A DNA stretch of 64,000 nucleotides, taken from Halocafeteria seosinensis. Lineage: Eukaryota; Sar; Bigyra; Bicosoecida. The position numbers and the translations under genes are program-made. Location of the stretch: NCBI GenBank assembly GCA_001687465.1, contig LVLI01000316.1:1-64000 (forward strand), given 5' to 3'. Positions 33,490 to 43,548 of the stretch are shown piece by piece. The first letter of the stretch is position 1; each line of letters opens with the position of its first letter. The notes below the pieces were generated by a model, which was not told the origin of the DNA, ran no database searches, and was given only the letters and a program-made list of their open reading frames with translations.

Positions 33490-33552
33490 GCCGTGTGGAT
33501 TGGTATTGCTCCTACCGGAAGATGTGTCGTCTACCGGCTCCGCTACGCCGTG
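33490..33552. repeat. Dispersed ~60-bp repeat, copy 1
   Basis: GATTGGTATTGCTCCTACCG, GAAGATGTGTC and CGCTACGCCGTGTG occur here and, slightly altered, at 34743-34802 in the same orientation. Copy 1 adjoins the end of the retroelement endonuclease frame, so the repeat may be the 3' end of that element. Confidence 0.7.
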
Positions 33553-34600
33553 TGAGGGGTGAACCCTACCCGGAACCGGCCCAACATCTTCACGTTGTAG
33601 CGCATCAACTTGACTGACAGTTTGGCCGTCATCAGCTTGCGGAAGTTCCGCATCTCCCTTGTTCCCCAGCGAAAGCCCGGTGCTTTCCTGGCAATTCTCT
33701 TGAGGAACTTGACTGCGTCTTCCCCGAAGCCGCCCGTCGCCTCTATCACGAACGGGATAAGTTCCGTGTGGTGGTCCCTCAGGTGCCCGGATTTTGTCTG
33801 CTTCATCTTCTCCGCTTCTGCCGCGATGGTGAGGGATCTTCCCGCTGTCCTGGCTAGTCTGTCTCCCGGGAGCGGATTTGGCACTGTCACATCGACGTAC
33901 AGTGTGCTCGTTGGGCCCTTGGTACCAGGTCCATTACTGTCCCCGCCCCTCCCTCCTTTCGCGAGTCTGCGAGCACCCACCGGCATTTGACTCATGCGGA
34001 GTACCGCCTGCCAAAATGTTACTTCTCTCCATCGACATATAAGATAGAGCCATCGTCTGAATTCAGAAAAAAATTTGTATTGTCCTGACCTTGGTACTTT
34101 AATTATCCCATGAAAACGGGCATAGTAGTCGTCAACCACAATAAACCACTCTGTTCGGGTTGTCATCTTTCGGTGATCCTGGCCATGGATCCTCTTAACC
34201 AACTATATTTAGTTCGTCGTTTAACACAACATTTGACCAAGTATCTTCAACAATATACTTTTCAATATTGAGAACGTCCTCTTTATCTTCCACTGCATTC
34301 GAATCGTAGCGACAGAGCTCCCCTTGCCATCCTGCTTGCACCACCGCCTCTGCCTTCTGGACGAACACAATGACGCATATCCGCATACGAAAACTGCTGC
34401 AATTGCACGTAGCATGATGTCTGGTTTCCATTCGGGGCATACACTGCATCCCACGAACATTCTTGTTTCCTTCGAAATTCGTTATCAGCTATCACGTTAG
34501 GCCCCAGAAGTGGTATGCAGGACCCGCAGCCAACTGAAAGTTCGAAGAAAGCGCGTGCTTTACGTAGAGCTGCAGGGAACATCCAACTCCAGTAGATAAA
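33490..34600 (-). pseudogene. PA14-domain pseudogene interrupted by a retroelement endonuclease segment
   Basis: The PA14 part reads on the minus strand from about 34600 to 34020 in several frames: GWQGELCRYDSNAVEDKEDVLNIE, then DDYYARFHGIIKVPRSGQYKFFSE, then after a 1-nt frame change a DDGSILYVDGE-type stretch. It is homologous to the gene at 18128-19234. From about 34010 to 33543 the sequence becomes a different protein: LYVDVTVPNPLP..., AAEAEKMKQTK...H, LIPFVIEATGGFGEDAVKFLKRIA. This resembles the restriction-enzyme-like endonuclease tail of some non-LTR retroelements (D...E-x-T pattern). The retroelement 3' end seems to have inserted into the PA14 gene. Confidence 0.65.
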
Positions 34601-34742
34601 GAAACAACTTATTTTTCTCCGATTACGTAATTCATCAATCCTGAGATGAGTGTGTTATACTGTCTTTGTGTTGTCTCAAACCTTTTCTTACCCCTGGGTT
34701 GCACGATCGTACAGCTGCTGGGTGTGTACCGGTAGTGTGTAG

Positions 34743-34802
34743 TGTGTATTGGTATTGCTCCTACCGGGAGATGTGTCTGCTAAAGGCTACGCTACGCCGT
34801 GT
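34743..34802. repeat. Dispersed ~60-bp repeat, copy 2
   Basis: Second copy of the sequence at 33490-33552. Just before it (34676-34722) lies CTTTTCTTACCCCTGGG...CGTACAGCTGCTGG, which also occurs upstream of the truncated glycine-rich gene copy (5732-5780). This suggests that the surface-protein genes share upstream DNA. Confidence 0.6.
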
Positions 34803-35643
34803 GTTTTACAGTTTTCCAGTTTTACATATCCCATTGTCCCCCCGTCGGCACTCAAAGATTCCCCGCGAGGACGCCGAGTGCGATATCTGATAGTGCGACA
34901 TTTCTCTGTGCATGGTGCCAAACATGCACAACGTACACCCTGTTTACCATGATGTCCTCGTGAGTCAAAATGATTACACGTTGCCACTGAAACCATTCCT
35001 AAAGAAGCGGGGACTCATCGCATTACAGTATGCTCGATTACCGCTGCACATAAATTCTGCCACAGAAGTTTTGCTTAACACTGTCAATGATGGTGACCCT
35101 AGGATGGAAGGAGGAGGAACATCGTACGTTACCAATGAATGTTTCGAAGATGTGTATGGCTACAAGTTCCTCGTCAATCTACCCTCTGCATAAATCGATT
35201 CAACTATTGATTGAATGTTTCTTCCTTCTGCAAGTGTTTGGGATAATTTCTGCGATGCCGGTTGCGTCCTCGCAGAGATTCCAACCCCGCACTCCCTGAG
35301 AAAGAGCATTCTTTTTCCCCTCCAAATATTCTGCAGTACTCTCCGAGAAAGAGCATTCATTTTCTCCCAAGATGTTCTAGACCAGGATAAAGAATTGTTG
35401 ACTGGAAAGAGTTGTTAATTTCATGATCACATGGAAAGGTTAATATATCTGAAGGACAAGGGCAAACAGGGGTCATATATTTTATACTTTAGTGTGCATA
35501 GAACCTCCGTGTACATCTCGTTGAAGGTTCGTTAAGAAAGAGTAGGATATCCAGGCTCTGTCGAAGACAATGTAAGCTAAATGCTAAATTATCAGGTACA
35601 GTATTAGCAAGCATCGCGCTATTGTTCTTCACTTGTCGTTCAG
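34803..35643. other. Intergenic, no recognised gene
   Basis: Only short overlapping frames are present. A first, unresolved exon of the gene at 35644-36913 may lie here. One ATG-led frame begins near 35430 and stays open to about 35530, but the splice sites are not convincing. Confidence 0.35.
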
Positions 35644-36913
35644 GGCCGACGAAGGAGCTGTTAATCAAGTCGCCGCCAGAGTATCCGGACTGAACTTACG
35701 ACCACCCCCCTTCAATTATGCGAAGGGTGCTGAGAGCGTTGAAACAATGCATAAGAAAGTCGAAAAGTGCAAAACTGACGACTCGTACAACATAACCTGG
35801 ATTGTGCAGAGTCAGGATGCTCCACAGGAAGACGATAATAAATTCCGAATTATGAAAGTGTTATCGAAACAGAATGCAGGGAAGGAAATGGAAGGCTATG
35901 TCCTGGAGCCTGCAGAATTGTATGGGTACCATTTTACTCTTCCAAGGACCATAGTAGAGTGCATTAACTTCCACAATAGCAATGAGCAAGCAGAAAATGA
36001 GCGCAATAGGTTCATGCGAATGCACCAAATTCGCGAGAGGTACTATTATGAAACGAATGCCTGCAATTCGATTGACGAAGAGGCTAATTTTGTATGCTAT
36101 CGCTTACTGCGTGCGGACGAGTATACACGTGCGCATGGAAGGGTCGAAGATGTTAAAGTGAAGCCCAGTTTGCTAAAGGATTCCCAGCAAGGAAATCCTT
36201 TAACTGCAGCGCATCATCTTCCTTTGGGATTCAAACTTGTGTTTGCTCGACAGGGGCTAGATTGGGCTCTACGATGGGCGATAACAAATCTTAAGGCATT
36301 TCCTAGCACGTCCATACGAGCTGTATTGGTTGAAATTACTCTTCCTCCAATGATTAGTCGAAGCGGTTTCCAAGTGAAAACATTCACAGGCCAGGAAAAC
36401 ATTTCAGACCAGAATGTATTGATCTCTGGGTTTTCAAGCGAGTACAGTTCTCTTCCCCGGTCGTGGATTACTAAGGTAATCGATTTCGAAGAGAATCAAC
36501 AAAACCGGCTTGACACCTTAAAATTCGTGGCTTTGAGAAGCCCCCCCAAAGAGATGCCCTCCGGAATTAAGGCAAAAATTGTCAGCATTGTCGGCCGAAT
36601 GCGAGATAAAAACGCTGATATTAAAAAAATGCAGGATTACAATGAGATTGATAGGGGTGGTCACACTATTAAAGTGTGGGCCCCACTAGTAAGTGGAGCA
36701 TGTAGTTTGAAGCAATATATCCGCAAGCAAAGGAAGAACGTCGACGAGTTGGAAGTCTTTGCCAACTATTTTGCGGCTATTGCATACCAGCTTCCAGCGG
36801 AACAACAGCCCGCCGCGGATGGTAAGGAAGAAGGAAACCTGGGTAACGGTGATAGTGCCGCTGCTACTGATGGTGAGGTACAAGCAGAAGGGAGCGATTC
36901 CGGTGTGCTGTAG
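35644..36913 (+). CDS. Unrecognised protein, upstream neighbour of OMA1; first exon unresolved
   Basis: The frame is open from about 35633 without an ATG until 35747. A good acceptor (TTGTCGTTCAG, ending 35643) suggests this is the second exon of a gene whose first exon I could not place. About 420 residues are visible. The protein is mostly soluble and mixed charge. It includes a helical, Asn/Glu-rich part (ECINFHNSNEQAENERNRFMRMHQIRERYYY), a beta-like part (GFQVKTFTGQENISDQNVLISGF) and an acidic, disordered C-terminus. I recognise no family. Coding status is supported by its length and by the related, decayed fragment at 32800-33170, which keeps the protein sequence in short runs. Confidence 0.65.
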
Positions 36914-37314
36914 CTGTGGCCAATGCCCATGACCGTTTACTAATACGTTGATTGTGCCAACCTTCTTCCAATGTTATTGCGAGATTGTTTGGGAGTAGAC
37001 TTGCCACCCTGAACTGAACTGATAGGTACCAGTACAATACAGTAGTTCAAGCATTTCCTGCAATTCGAACACAACTACCAGACTGTGTTGACTGTGTAGT
37101 ACGAAATGGGGTATTTATGTTCAAATTAAATCTGAACAAAAAGCACCGCGTTGCGTTCTCTGGCTATGTCTAAGTGATTCCGGAATCCGGACCACCGACG
37201 GTGGTCCGCCGTACGGTAGTTGATCAAATTCACATTCAATGACACATGCCATGTGTGTCACATGGTCGGTCCTGTGGTGCATAGGTTTGTCGATCCAATT
37301 TCATTGCTCCATCC

Positions 37315-38713
37315 ATGGCACTCCGAGTGAGACTCGCTTTGCGCCCGGGTTCCCCTCGAGGGAGCTGGAGAGCTCCTAATGCGCTTATCATGGCTCGTGT
37401 GGGAGGACGTGGAAGTGTGCAGCATTGGTCCAAACACGCTCATCGCCAGAGCTCTTCCCAGTCCCCAACTAGGACGCCCCAGTTATTCGCGTACGTCGGC
37501 GGTAAGAGCAGGAGCACGACAAGGCAAAAGTTCGTGCGATTTTGTCGGTATGCGGCCTTGGCAGCACCTGTCGTGTTTTATATCTGGGCTCCCCGAGATC
37601 CCGTTATTTTCACGGGAAGGGAGCGGATTCTCATGAGCACCCCCACAGAGGAAGACGAGCAAGGGCGCAATGCGTACTCCACGCTGGGATTCATGAAGGG
37701 GGTCGTGCCCGAAGATGATGTGATGTATACCATGGTGCATGAAATCGTGGAAAGATGTGCTTTTGCGGCGACCACCATCGGAGCCAACATGACCTGGAAG
37801 TACTGCATTCTGAACGATTCGGCCGTCAATGCTTCCTGTCTGCCCGGAGGATACATTATCATCAATAAGGGACTCATTGAGTGGGTCTGGAATGAATGTG
37901 AAAGGTACAAGAACGTACAGATTAACGAGCGCCGTCAAGAGGCCGGGGATGAGAACTTACATGTACCCGAGGAAGATCTCGATACCTTGGACCCTCACAG
38001 CCTACTCGCCTTCGTAATATGTCATGAGATTTCCCATTGTATAGCCCGACATGCTGGTGAACGTATGTCGATTTTTACATCGCGAGTAAGTCGCCACCTT
38101 CTGGAGCGTTTGAATTGTACGACCATTATCTCACTAGTTGCGCTTGTGCTGCAGTTGATGTCGACATTCCTACATCAGACAGGTCTTTCATGGCTATTTC
38201 AGTACTTATACTTTCTGCCTATGAGCCGTAAATTGGTATGTTCAATCGTTTAGCGCTTGATGAGGTAGTCTGGACAGCTGCCGTGCCAAGTAGTTGCAGG
38301 AGAAAGAGGCTGACCATATAGGGATATTCTTGCTTGCTCGAACCGGATACGATATTACCAACATACCGTACTTTTTAGAAAGACTAGGAGGAACCAATCA
38401 TTGGGCTGATTGGCTCGCGACACACCCAAGTGGGAAATCGCGAAAGGAGTTGGCTCAGGTGCAAATGGTGACCGCAAATTTTGATTATGAGGTGTTCCAG
38501 AGTCTTGCGAGAGATAAAACGGCAGTATACAAAGGAGCAGCAAAGTTTTTGCACCCAAAAGAGGTTTTGCGAAACTCCGACAAAGACGAGGACTCGCACA
38601 TGGAGCATCGTCCATGGGGCAAGACCCCTCAGCCAGAAGCAGGAGGAGCTCCTGCTCTGACCTCCCAAGACCAACCTGAGAGTAACACGCACAACGATAC
38701 ACAAACGCGATAA
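37315..38713 (+). CDS. OMA1: OMA1 mitochondrial inner-membrane metallopeptidase (M48)
   Basis: Exons are 37315-38235 and 38300-38713, giving 444 residues; the 64-nt intron is GT-AG. The first ~85 residues are Arg-rich with no acidic residues early on, consistent with a mitochondrial presequence, followed by a hydrophobic segment (ALAAPVVFYIW). The peptidase core has NASCLPGGYIIINKGLI, the zinc motif HEISH with a following IARHAGE, and the third zinc ligand in EKEADHIG at the start of exon 2. Hydrophobic segments lie between these motifs. OMA1 cleaves inner-membrane substrates such as OPA1 under stress in animals and acts in inner-membrane quality control in yeast. Partial decayed copies flank it (33200-33450 and 41130-41730). 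Confidence 0.92.
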
Positions 38714-39217
38714 ATTTGTGTTTCCAACATTGATACATCTCAGTGATGAGCCCTTCATTGGGTAGAGCGGGATCTACCACTAGCCCGGATAGTCGTCGAC
38801 CATGTATGTCATTGACTGAAGACGCTGAGTATCAATTTCAAAGATTTGTCCATATAGGTTGTTTGGAGTATGATAGTCTTAGCGATATAGATTCGCTGAT
38901 TCGATGGAGTGGAATGTTCACTCGACGCCTGGGATGTGATCACTAAAATGGATCTGCACTCTCTGTCCACTGGAATTTTCGAGTTCCTGTAGATAATTTG
39001 TTACCGATCACTCCGTTCTTCGAAACACTTCACCATTTCGGTAAGCTAGTCATTTATGCCACTTAAAGCCCACTTTGGAGTTAGACTTCCAGCCCTCTGT
39101 GAAGTCCAACGATCATAACCCAGCTTCACAACGTTCCATACGATAGTCTTCAGGATTGATACACCCCCTCTAGCATCGTGCAATTCTTCCCAAAAGGCAA
39201 AGTTCTAAAGAACGGAA
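38714..39217. other. Intergenic between OMA1 and dynactin p24, nothing recognised
   Basis: About 500 bp with only short frames. It must contain the OMA1 3' end and the promoter of the dynactin gene. Confidence 0.4.
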
Positions 39218-40007
39218 ATGGCTGAGCCTAACTCGGAAACGGCTGCTGCATCGGGGACTGGAATAGGTGCCAATATGCAAGATATCTGGACCTCCCTCCG
39301 AAGTGTCGAGGAGCGTATACAGCGTATTGAGACCAAATTATGGGGCCATGGGGACCCTTCTGTCTCCTACAGGAGCCACCATACTGAGGCTGGTGGGGGA
39401 AAAGCGAATGGGAACCTGATGGAGCGCATGCACTACGTGCAACAGAAACTGGAGGAGCTGGAACCTGAGGGATTCCGGGGATTCTATCAACAAGGTACGC
39501 CATTCACCTATACATACTGCTTGTAGGAAATATTTGGCCTTATGAAATATTGCCTATTTGTGGCAAGCAGCCAAGGAGACGGATAAAGCGATTGGAGGTG
39601 GTCTATTTGGGGGATATCCTGCCATAACGGGATTGCCACGAGCAGCGCAACATGAATACATTGTTGCTTCAGAGAACTCAGTGAACAAGTCCATTGAATA
39701 CTTGAAACAGATTCATGATGAATCGGAACTTGTCCTAGATTCTGAATATATCAATGGTATGTACAAGAGCTCGAAGTAATTTGGCCATTGGGTTAGACTT
39801 CACCTTCGGGATGCAGATGTGCCATCGTATGAAGAACGACTGCGAGACAATGAGGAGTACGAAATGAAATTTAAAAGGACAAGTGATCTGATTAGAACGA
39901 AAACGGATAAAATGCTTCGGATTTATTATGAATTTATTTATCTGATATCTCAGAAGCTTGCAGTGTGGGATTCGCAACTGAAACATCTTGAGAAGGAACA
40001 AGCATGA
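39218..40007 (+). CDS. DCTN3: Dynactin subunit 3 (p24)-like protein
   Basis: Exons are 39218-39494, 39571-39756 and 39817-40007, giving 217 residues; introns are 76 and 60 nt, GT-AG. The protein is helical throughout: a first coiled coil (SLRSVEERIQRIETKLWG), a middle helix with VNKSIEYLKQIHDESELVLDSEYINDVP, and a C-terminal helix ending LISQKLAVWDSQLKHLEKE. The order LERW(V/L)xG-like motif, LDSxxIxxVP and QxxxWDxxLxxLE matches dynactin p24. The match is by pattern and sequence identity is low. p24 sits in the shoulder of dynactin, the cofactor of cytoplasmic dynein. If correct it implies dynein-based transport in this organism. Confidence 0.7.
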
Positions 40008-40157
40008 ATACACTTGAGCGCTCGTCGATGCGTTCCATGCTTTGGGGTGATATGAACGCTTGCGGTATCAATTGGCAAATTGAAGACACTGGACAGAAAA
40101 TTCGGGGGCTATCTTTTACCATTGGTTATACGGCATTAAGACCCTTCTAATACCCTA

Positions 40158-40985
40158 GTGTCTACTGTAAAGTATTGGAATGAGGTGGTGGGAGAGGACA
40201 ATGAATGGATATGCAAATTGTCGTGGCGACGCTGCTGTTTGAGGATTGAGGCAATGGCTTCCATTCCGGAAAACTGGATAAACTTCCCCCGATTTGCGGG
40301 GCGTGTGTGGTGCGATGGGCCACGCTCTAGAGATGACAACTCTAATACCCTATTTGAGGGTTTACCCTCGTCTGTGGAATGGCTTGCACTTAGAGTAGGC
40401 GGGATGCTCTCTGATTCGACGTTTCTAAACCTAACACAGCAATACTTGGTGGCAAGCTTGTGGCAAGCTTGTGGCATAACTGATGCTGCATTCGAACATC
40501 TATCAAACTTGAGGTCATTGAATCTGAGACAGTGTTTTCGAGAGACCATTACCGATGCGTTATTTCAGTATCTACCACATCTGGGGTCACTGGCAATAAC
40601 AGGCTGCAAACAAACGACGCTTACGGATGATGCCTTCCAGCATTTGTCAAGCTTGACAATGTTGGATATATCGGGGTGCACCCAAACTAGCATTACGGAT
40701 TTGGCGTTTAAACATCTTCGTAATTTGACATCGCTAACAATGAGAGATTGCACACAAGCTTGCATTTCAGATGCTGCCTTTGAGCATTTACAAGAATTGG
40801 TGTCGCTGGATATAGGGTCATGCCATCAAACTACCATAACCGATTCTTGCTTTCAGCATCTCTCGAACTTGGTATTCCAAGATCTTCACAGCTGCAACCA
40901 AACCACCATTACGAATGCTGCGTTTAAGCACATGCCATACTTGACAATGCTTTCAGTGAGATTGCAACGAAAACACCATCACTGA
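40158..40985 (+). pseudogene. Relic of the cysteine-containing LRR family
   Basis: The frame begins right after an in-frame stop with no ATG and ends by frameshift. It encodes the family N-terminal segment (VKYWNEVVGEDNEWICKLSWRR) and about eight repeats of the form HLxxLxSLxxxxCxQTTITDxAF, like the gene at 20169-21341. A splice acceptor (ATACCCTAG, ending 40156) could add an upstream exon. The frame loss at the last repeat, followed directly by OMA1-derived sequence, favours a truncated pseudogene. Confidence 0.65.
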
Positions 40986-41129
40986 CGCTGCTCGTTTCAA
41001 TTTACCAGCAGATATATTGCTGTTCTAACGCAAAGGATGACATCAGGACACACCTCTGCTGACTGCAGAGGACGGAGCTAATCGTTTCCGAAGATGACAC
41101 AATGACATGCAGTCATTTCTGCATCGTGT

Positions 41130-41730
41130 GTATCGCACAGGTCTCTCATGACTATTTGAGTACTTCTGTCTTAAGTCCTTGAGACGCAAACAGGTAATTT
41201 TGGTATGCTCATTTTCGGCCTCGAAAGGAGCATATTAATAGTTGCAGGGAATGAAGGCTGACCATATAGCAATTTTCCTGATTCCTCGAACCGGATCCGA
41301 TGTTCCCCACGTGCCGTCCTTTTTAGGAGAGCGACTTTTGTTGGAAATGTATGGTTTTGCAGACATCGTGGAAGAACTTAGCAGAGCTGCAACTTGCTTC
41401 TGCCGATTTTGAGTTTGAGGTATTCCGAAAGTTTCCAAGAGAGAACACTCGAAGTTTTTAGAAAGAGAGCGTGGCCACCTCGGCACGCCTACACGATCAG
41501 ATTTAGATGATGAGCCGAACAATTTTCAGGGTGACAAGCTTCCTGAATCACAAACTAGCTCATGGGTTTTTCCTCAGAGCAAAGGAATAGTCTTGTTGAG
41601 TATGCATCGTTACACCGGTAATTTTGACAACTACGGAATCCATTTGAATCGATTCCCAAAAAATCCAGCCGGCAAACAACCCACCAGACACAGGACAAAC
41701 GCGACAACTATATGGCTGCAACATTGATAT
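41130..41730 (+). pseudogene. Decayed copy of the 3' part of OMA1
   Basis: 41130-41730 aligns with 38170-38730: the ACAGGTCT(C/T)TCATG(A/G)CTATTT region, the intron end TAGTTGCAGG, GAAGGCTGACCATATAG, CTCGAACCGGAT(C/A)CGAT and the final ACAAACGCGA near the stop. The zinc-ligand region is frame-broken and most of the middle is missing. Because the intron end is retained it is a DNA duplicate. Confidence 0.8.
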
Positions 41731-42083
41731 TTTTTTGTGGATATACTGGTAGTGAATTGCCTCGTGCATACCGGTAAAGTAGAGGTGTAAACTAGTACTT
41801 TGTACCATTGTTGTGGAGTACAACTGGTGATGGTACTGATCTATACTTGTTACCCTCTTGCACGAGCCAAACAATTTTAAGAGGATAATTTTTTATTTTT
41901 TTTTAGACTCATCATATAAATTGCATATACCTTCTCCATAAGTTATGCAACTTCCAACTGGAGTTAAACTCTTCAACGGGAATTGATTGTTAGGGGAAAG
42001 GCTACTCACAGTATACGATCAAGGATTAAATTTGTTTCATTTTAGTTTTAATTATTAATTTTTGATGGGTATATACATACAGC

Positions 42084-43012
42084 ATGTTGGGTAGGGCGTG
42101 TAACAGTGGTCAAAATGCCATGAAATGGGCTCTGCAGAGGCCTCTCCTGCAGGGCTCCAGGGGCCTATACAGCTCTATAACGACTGTTTCAAGGCATATA
42201 CGAGTCTCTCCCGTCGCCAATACGTTCGTAACGTATTCATCTTCGGCATCAATGCGCCAGGAACAGAAATCGGAGCATGCGCATCGAGAAATATTGGATG
42301 AAATGATCAAGGAGTACCGCCAGAAGACTGCCCAATCGTCATCTCCCTCCCATACAGCGCCACCAGAGGGGGTCGATGAGCTAGAAGCAGGTCTATTTGA
42401 GAGGATACAAGAAGCCCGGAATGCGCAAGAGACCATGCGCCCCTGGGAAGCGGCGGAAGAGGAAGAAACAAAGGAGGACTTGGACGAGTATGTGCAATCG
42501 GATGAGTATGTCCCTGAGCAAGATCCTCTGTATGGTACGTAATACCCCCTCAAATGATCTTCTGGAGGCCTCTATACAACTGTATTGTGGTGACCTTCTG
42601 TTGGATGGACGCAGATACGATGTCATTTAACGTGAATCAGGTGCGAATAGCCACTCAGGAAATGCTGAATGGGACCTTGGGAGATAGTCCCAACAACAGA
42701 AAGGTTACTCTGGAAGCGTACATAGCCAATTTGGGTCTTGACCCTGTTGTGGAAAAGTACGCCAAAGTGATAGCGGGAAAGAGGTACCTCTGGGATCAAC
42801 AGAAACTATACTTGGTCTCAAGGAAATACCGGACTGCTCATGAAAATAAAAGGCATTTGTTAGAACTATTAGAGGGAATCATTACGGAAGCTAAGCGACT
42901 GGCCAATGAGTTAGGAGATTTCCATTTACCTCATCCCCAACCTAAACGATATGGTTATAGGCAGGCACGAATGAAGAAGAAGCGAAAAGCAAAGAAGGGA
43001 CTACCCTTCTAG
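42084..43012 (+). CDS. MRPS35: Mitochondrial small-subunit ribosomal protein mS35
   Basis: Exons are 42084-42534 and 42615-43012, giving 282 residues; the 80-nt GT-AG intron joins YG|DTMSFN in frame. The N-terminus is Arg/Ser-rich (MLGRACNSGQNAMKWALQRP...), typical of a mitochondrial presequence. The second exon has the mS35/MRP-S28 pattern KVTLEAYIANLGLDPVVEKYAKVIAGKRYLWDQQKLYLVSRKYRTAHENKRHLLELLEGIITEAKRLA (conserved AGKRY and T..ENKR..LxxLLxxxxxEA). The C-terminus is Lys/Arg-rich. The following PARN homologue also has a possible mitochondrial leader. Confidence 0.85.
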
Positions 43013-43548
43013 AAAAGTACCTGGGTAGTCAAAATGCTAAGAGGAAAAATCCCTCAACCCGTCGACGATGCTTCATTTTCTCTCCGGTGAAAAGTGTGCT
43101 GTTATGGAGAAAGAAAGCAGACTTGCTTGGTCAAGACGGCTGCGTAATGGAATGTTATGCTTTCATTCATCCGAGGAGGAGCAGACTTCGCCTTAACAAC
43201 GTCGGTGCACTGACTCACTGAGAAAGCCCACATAACAGCGTCTCCCTTTCTCTCTCCCTGAGTATAACTGAGAATGGCCAACTTTTATTTATGCGACTCT
43301 TTATGAATAGACTTGCCAAACGACAGCCTCTAGTAATCATGCATCGATGTACAATTAGTAGCAACTACCTGGACTCGTCCTTCAAAACCAAAGCTTCCAG
43401 ACCACCTAGTGTTGTCAAATTGATTGTTTCTGTTGTGGAACAGAGTATCGGAAACAATTACCTATTTCTATCATTCTTTGATAGAAATTTATATACATTA
43501 AGGTTGATAAATACCACCACCAGTCCCCTCGTGAAGAGACTGGGGGGT
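43013..43548 (+). promoter_or_regulatory. Upstream region of the PARN gene
   Basis: The PARN reading frame is open back to an ATG at 43291, but this stretch encodes a low-complexity, AT-rich sequence unlike the rest. I treat it as 5' untranslated or promoter DNA. The start could be as early as 43291. Confidence 0.4.

Noticed and set aside
37326-37743. Idea that the block missing from the OMA1 relic at 33.3 kb is a spliced intron, making the relic a retrocopy
   Set aside because: The missing block starts with GTGAG but does not end in AG and contains OMA1 coding sequence; the relic also includes intergenic DNA.
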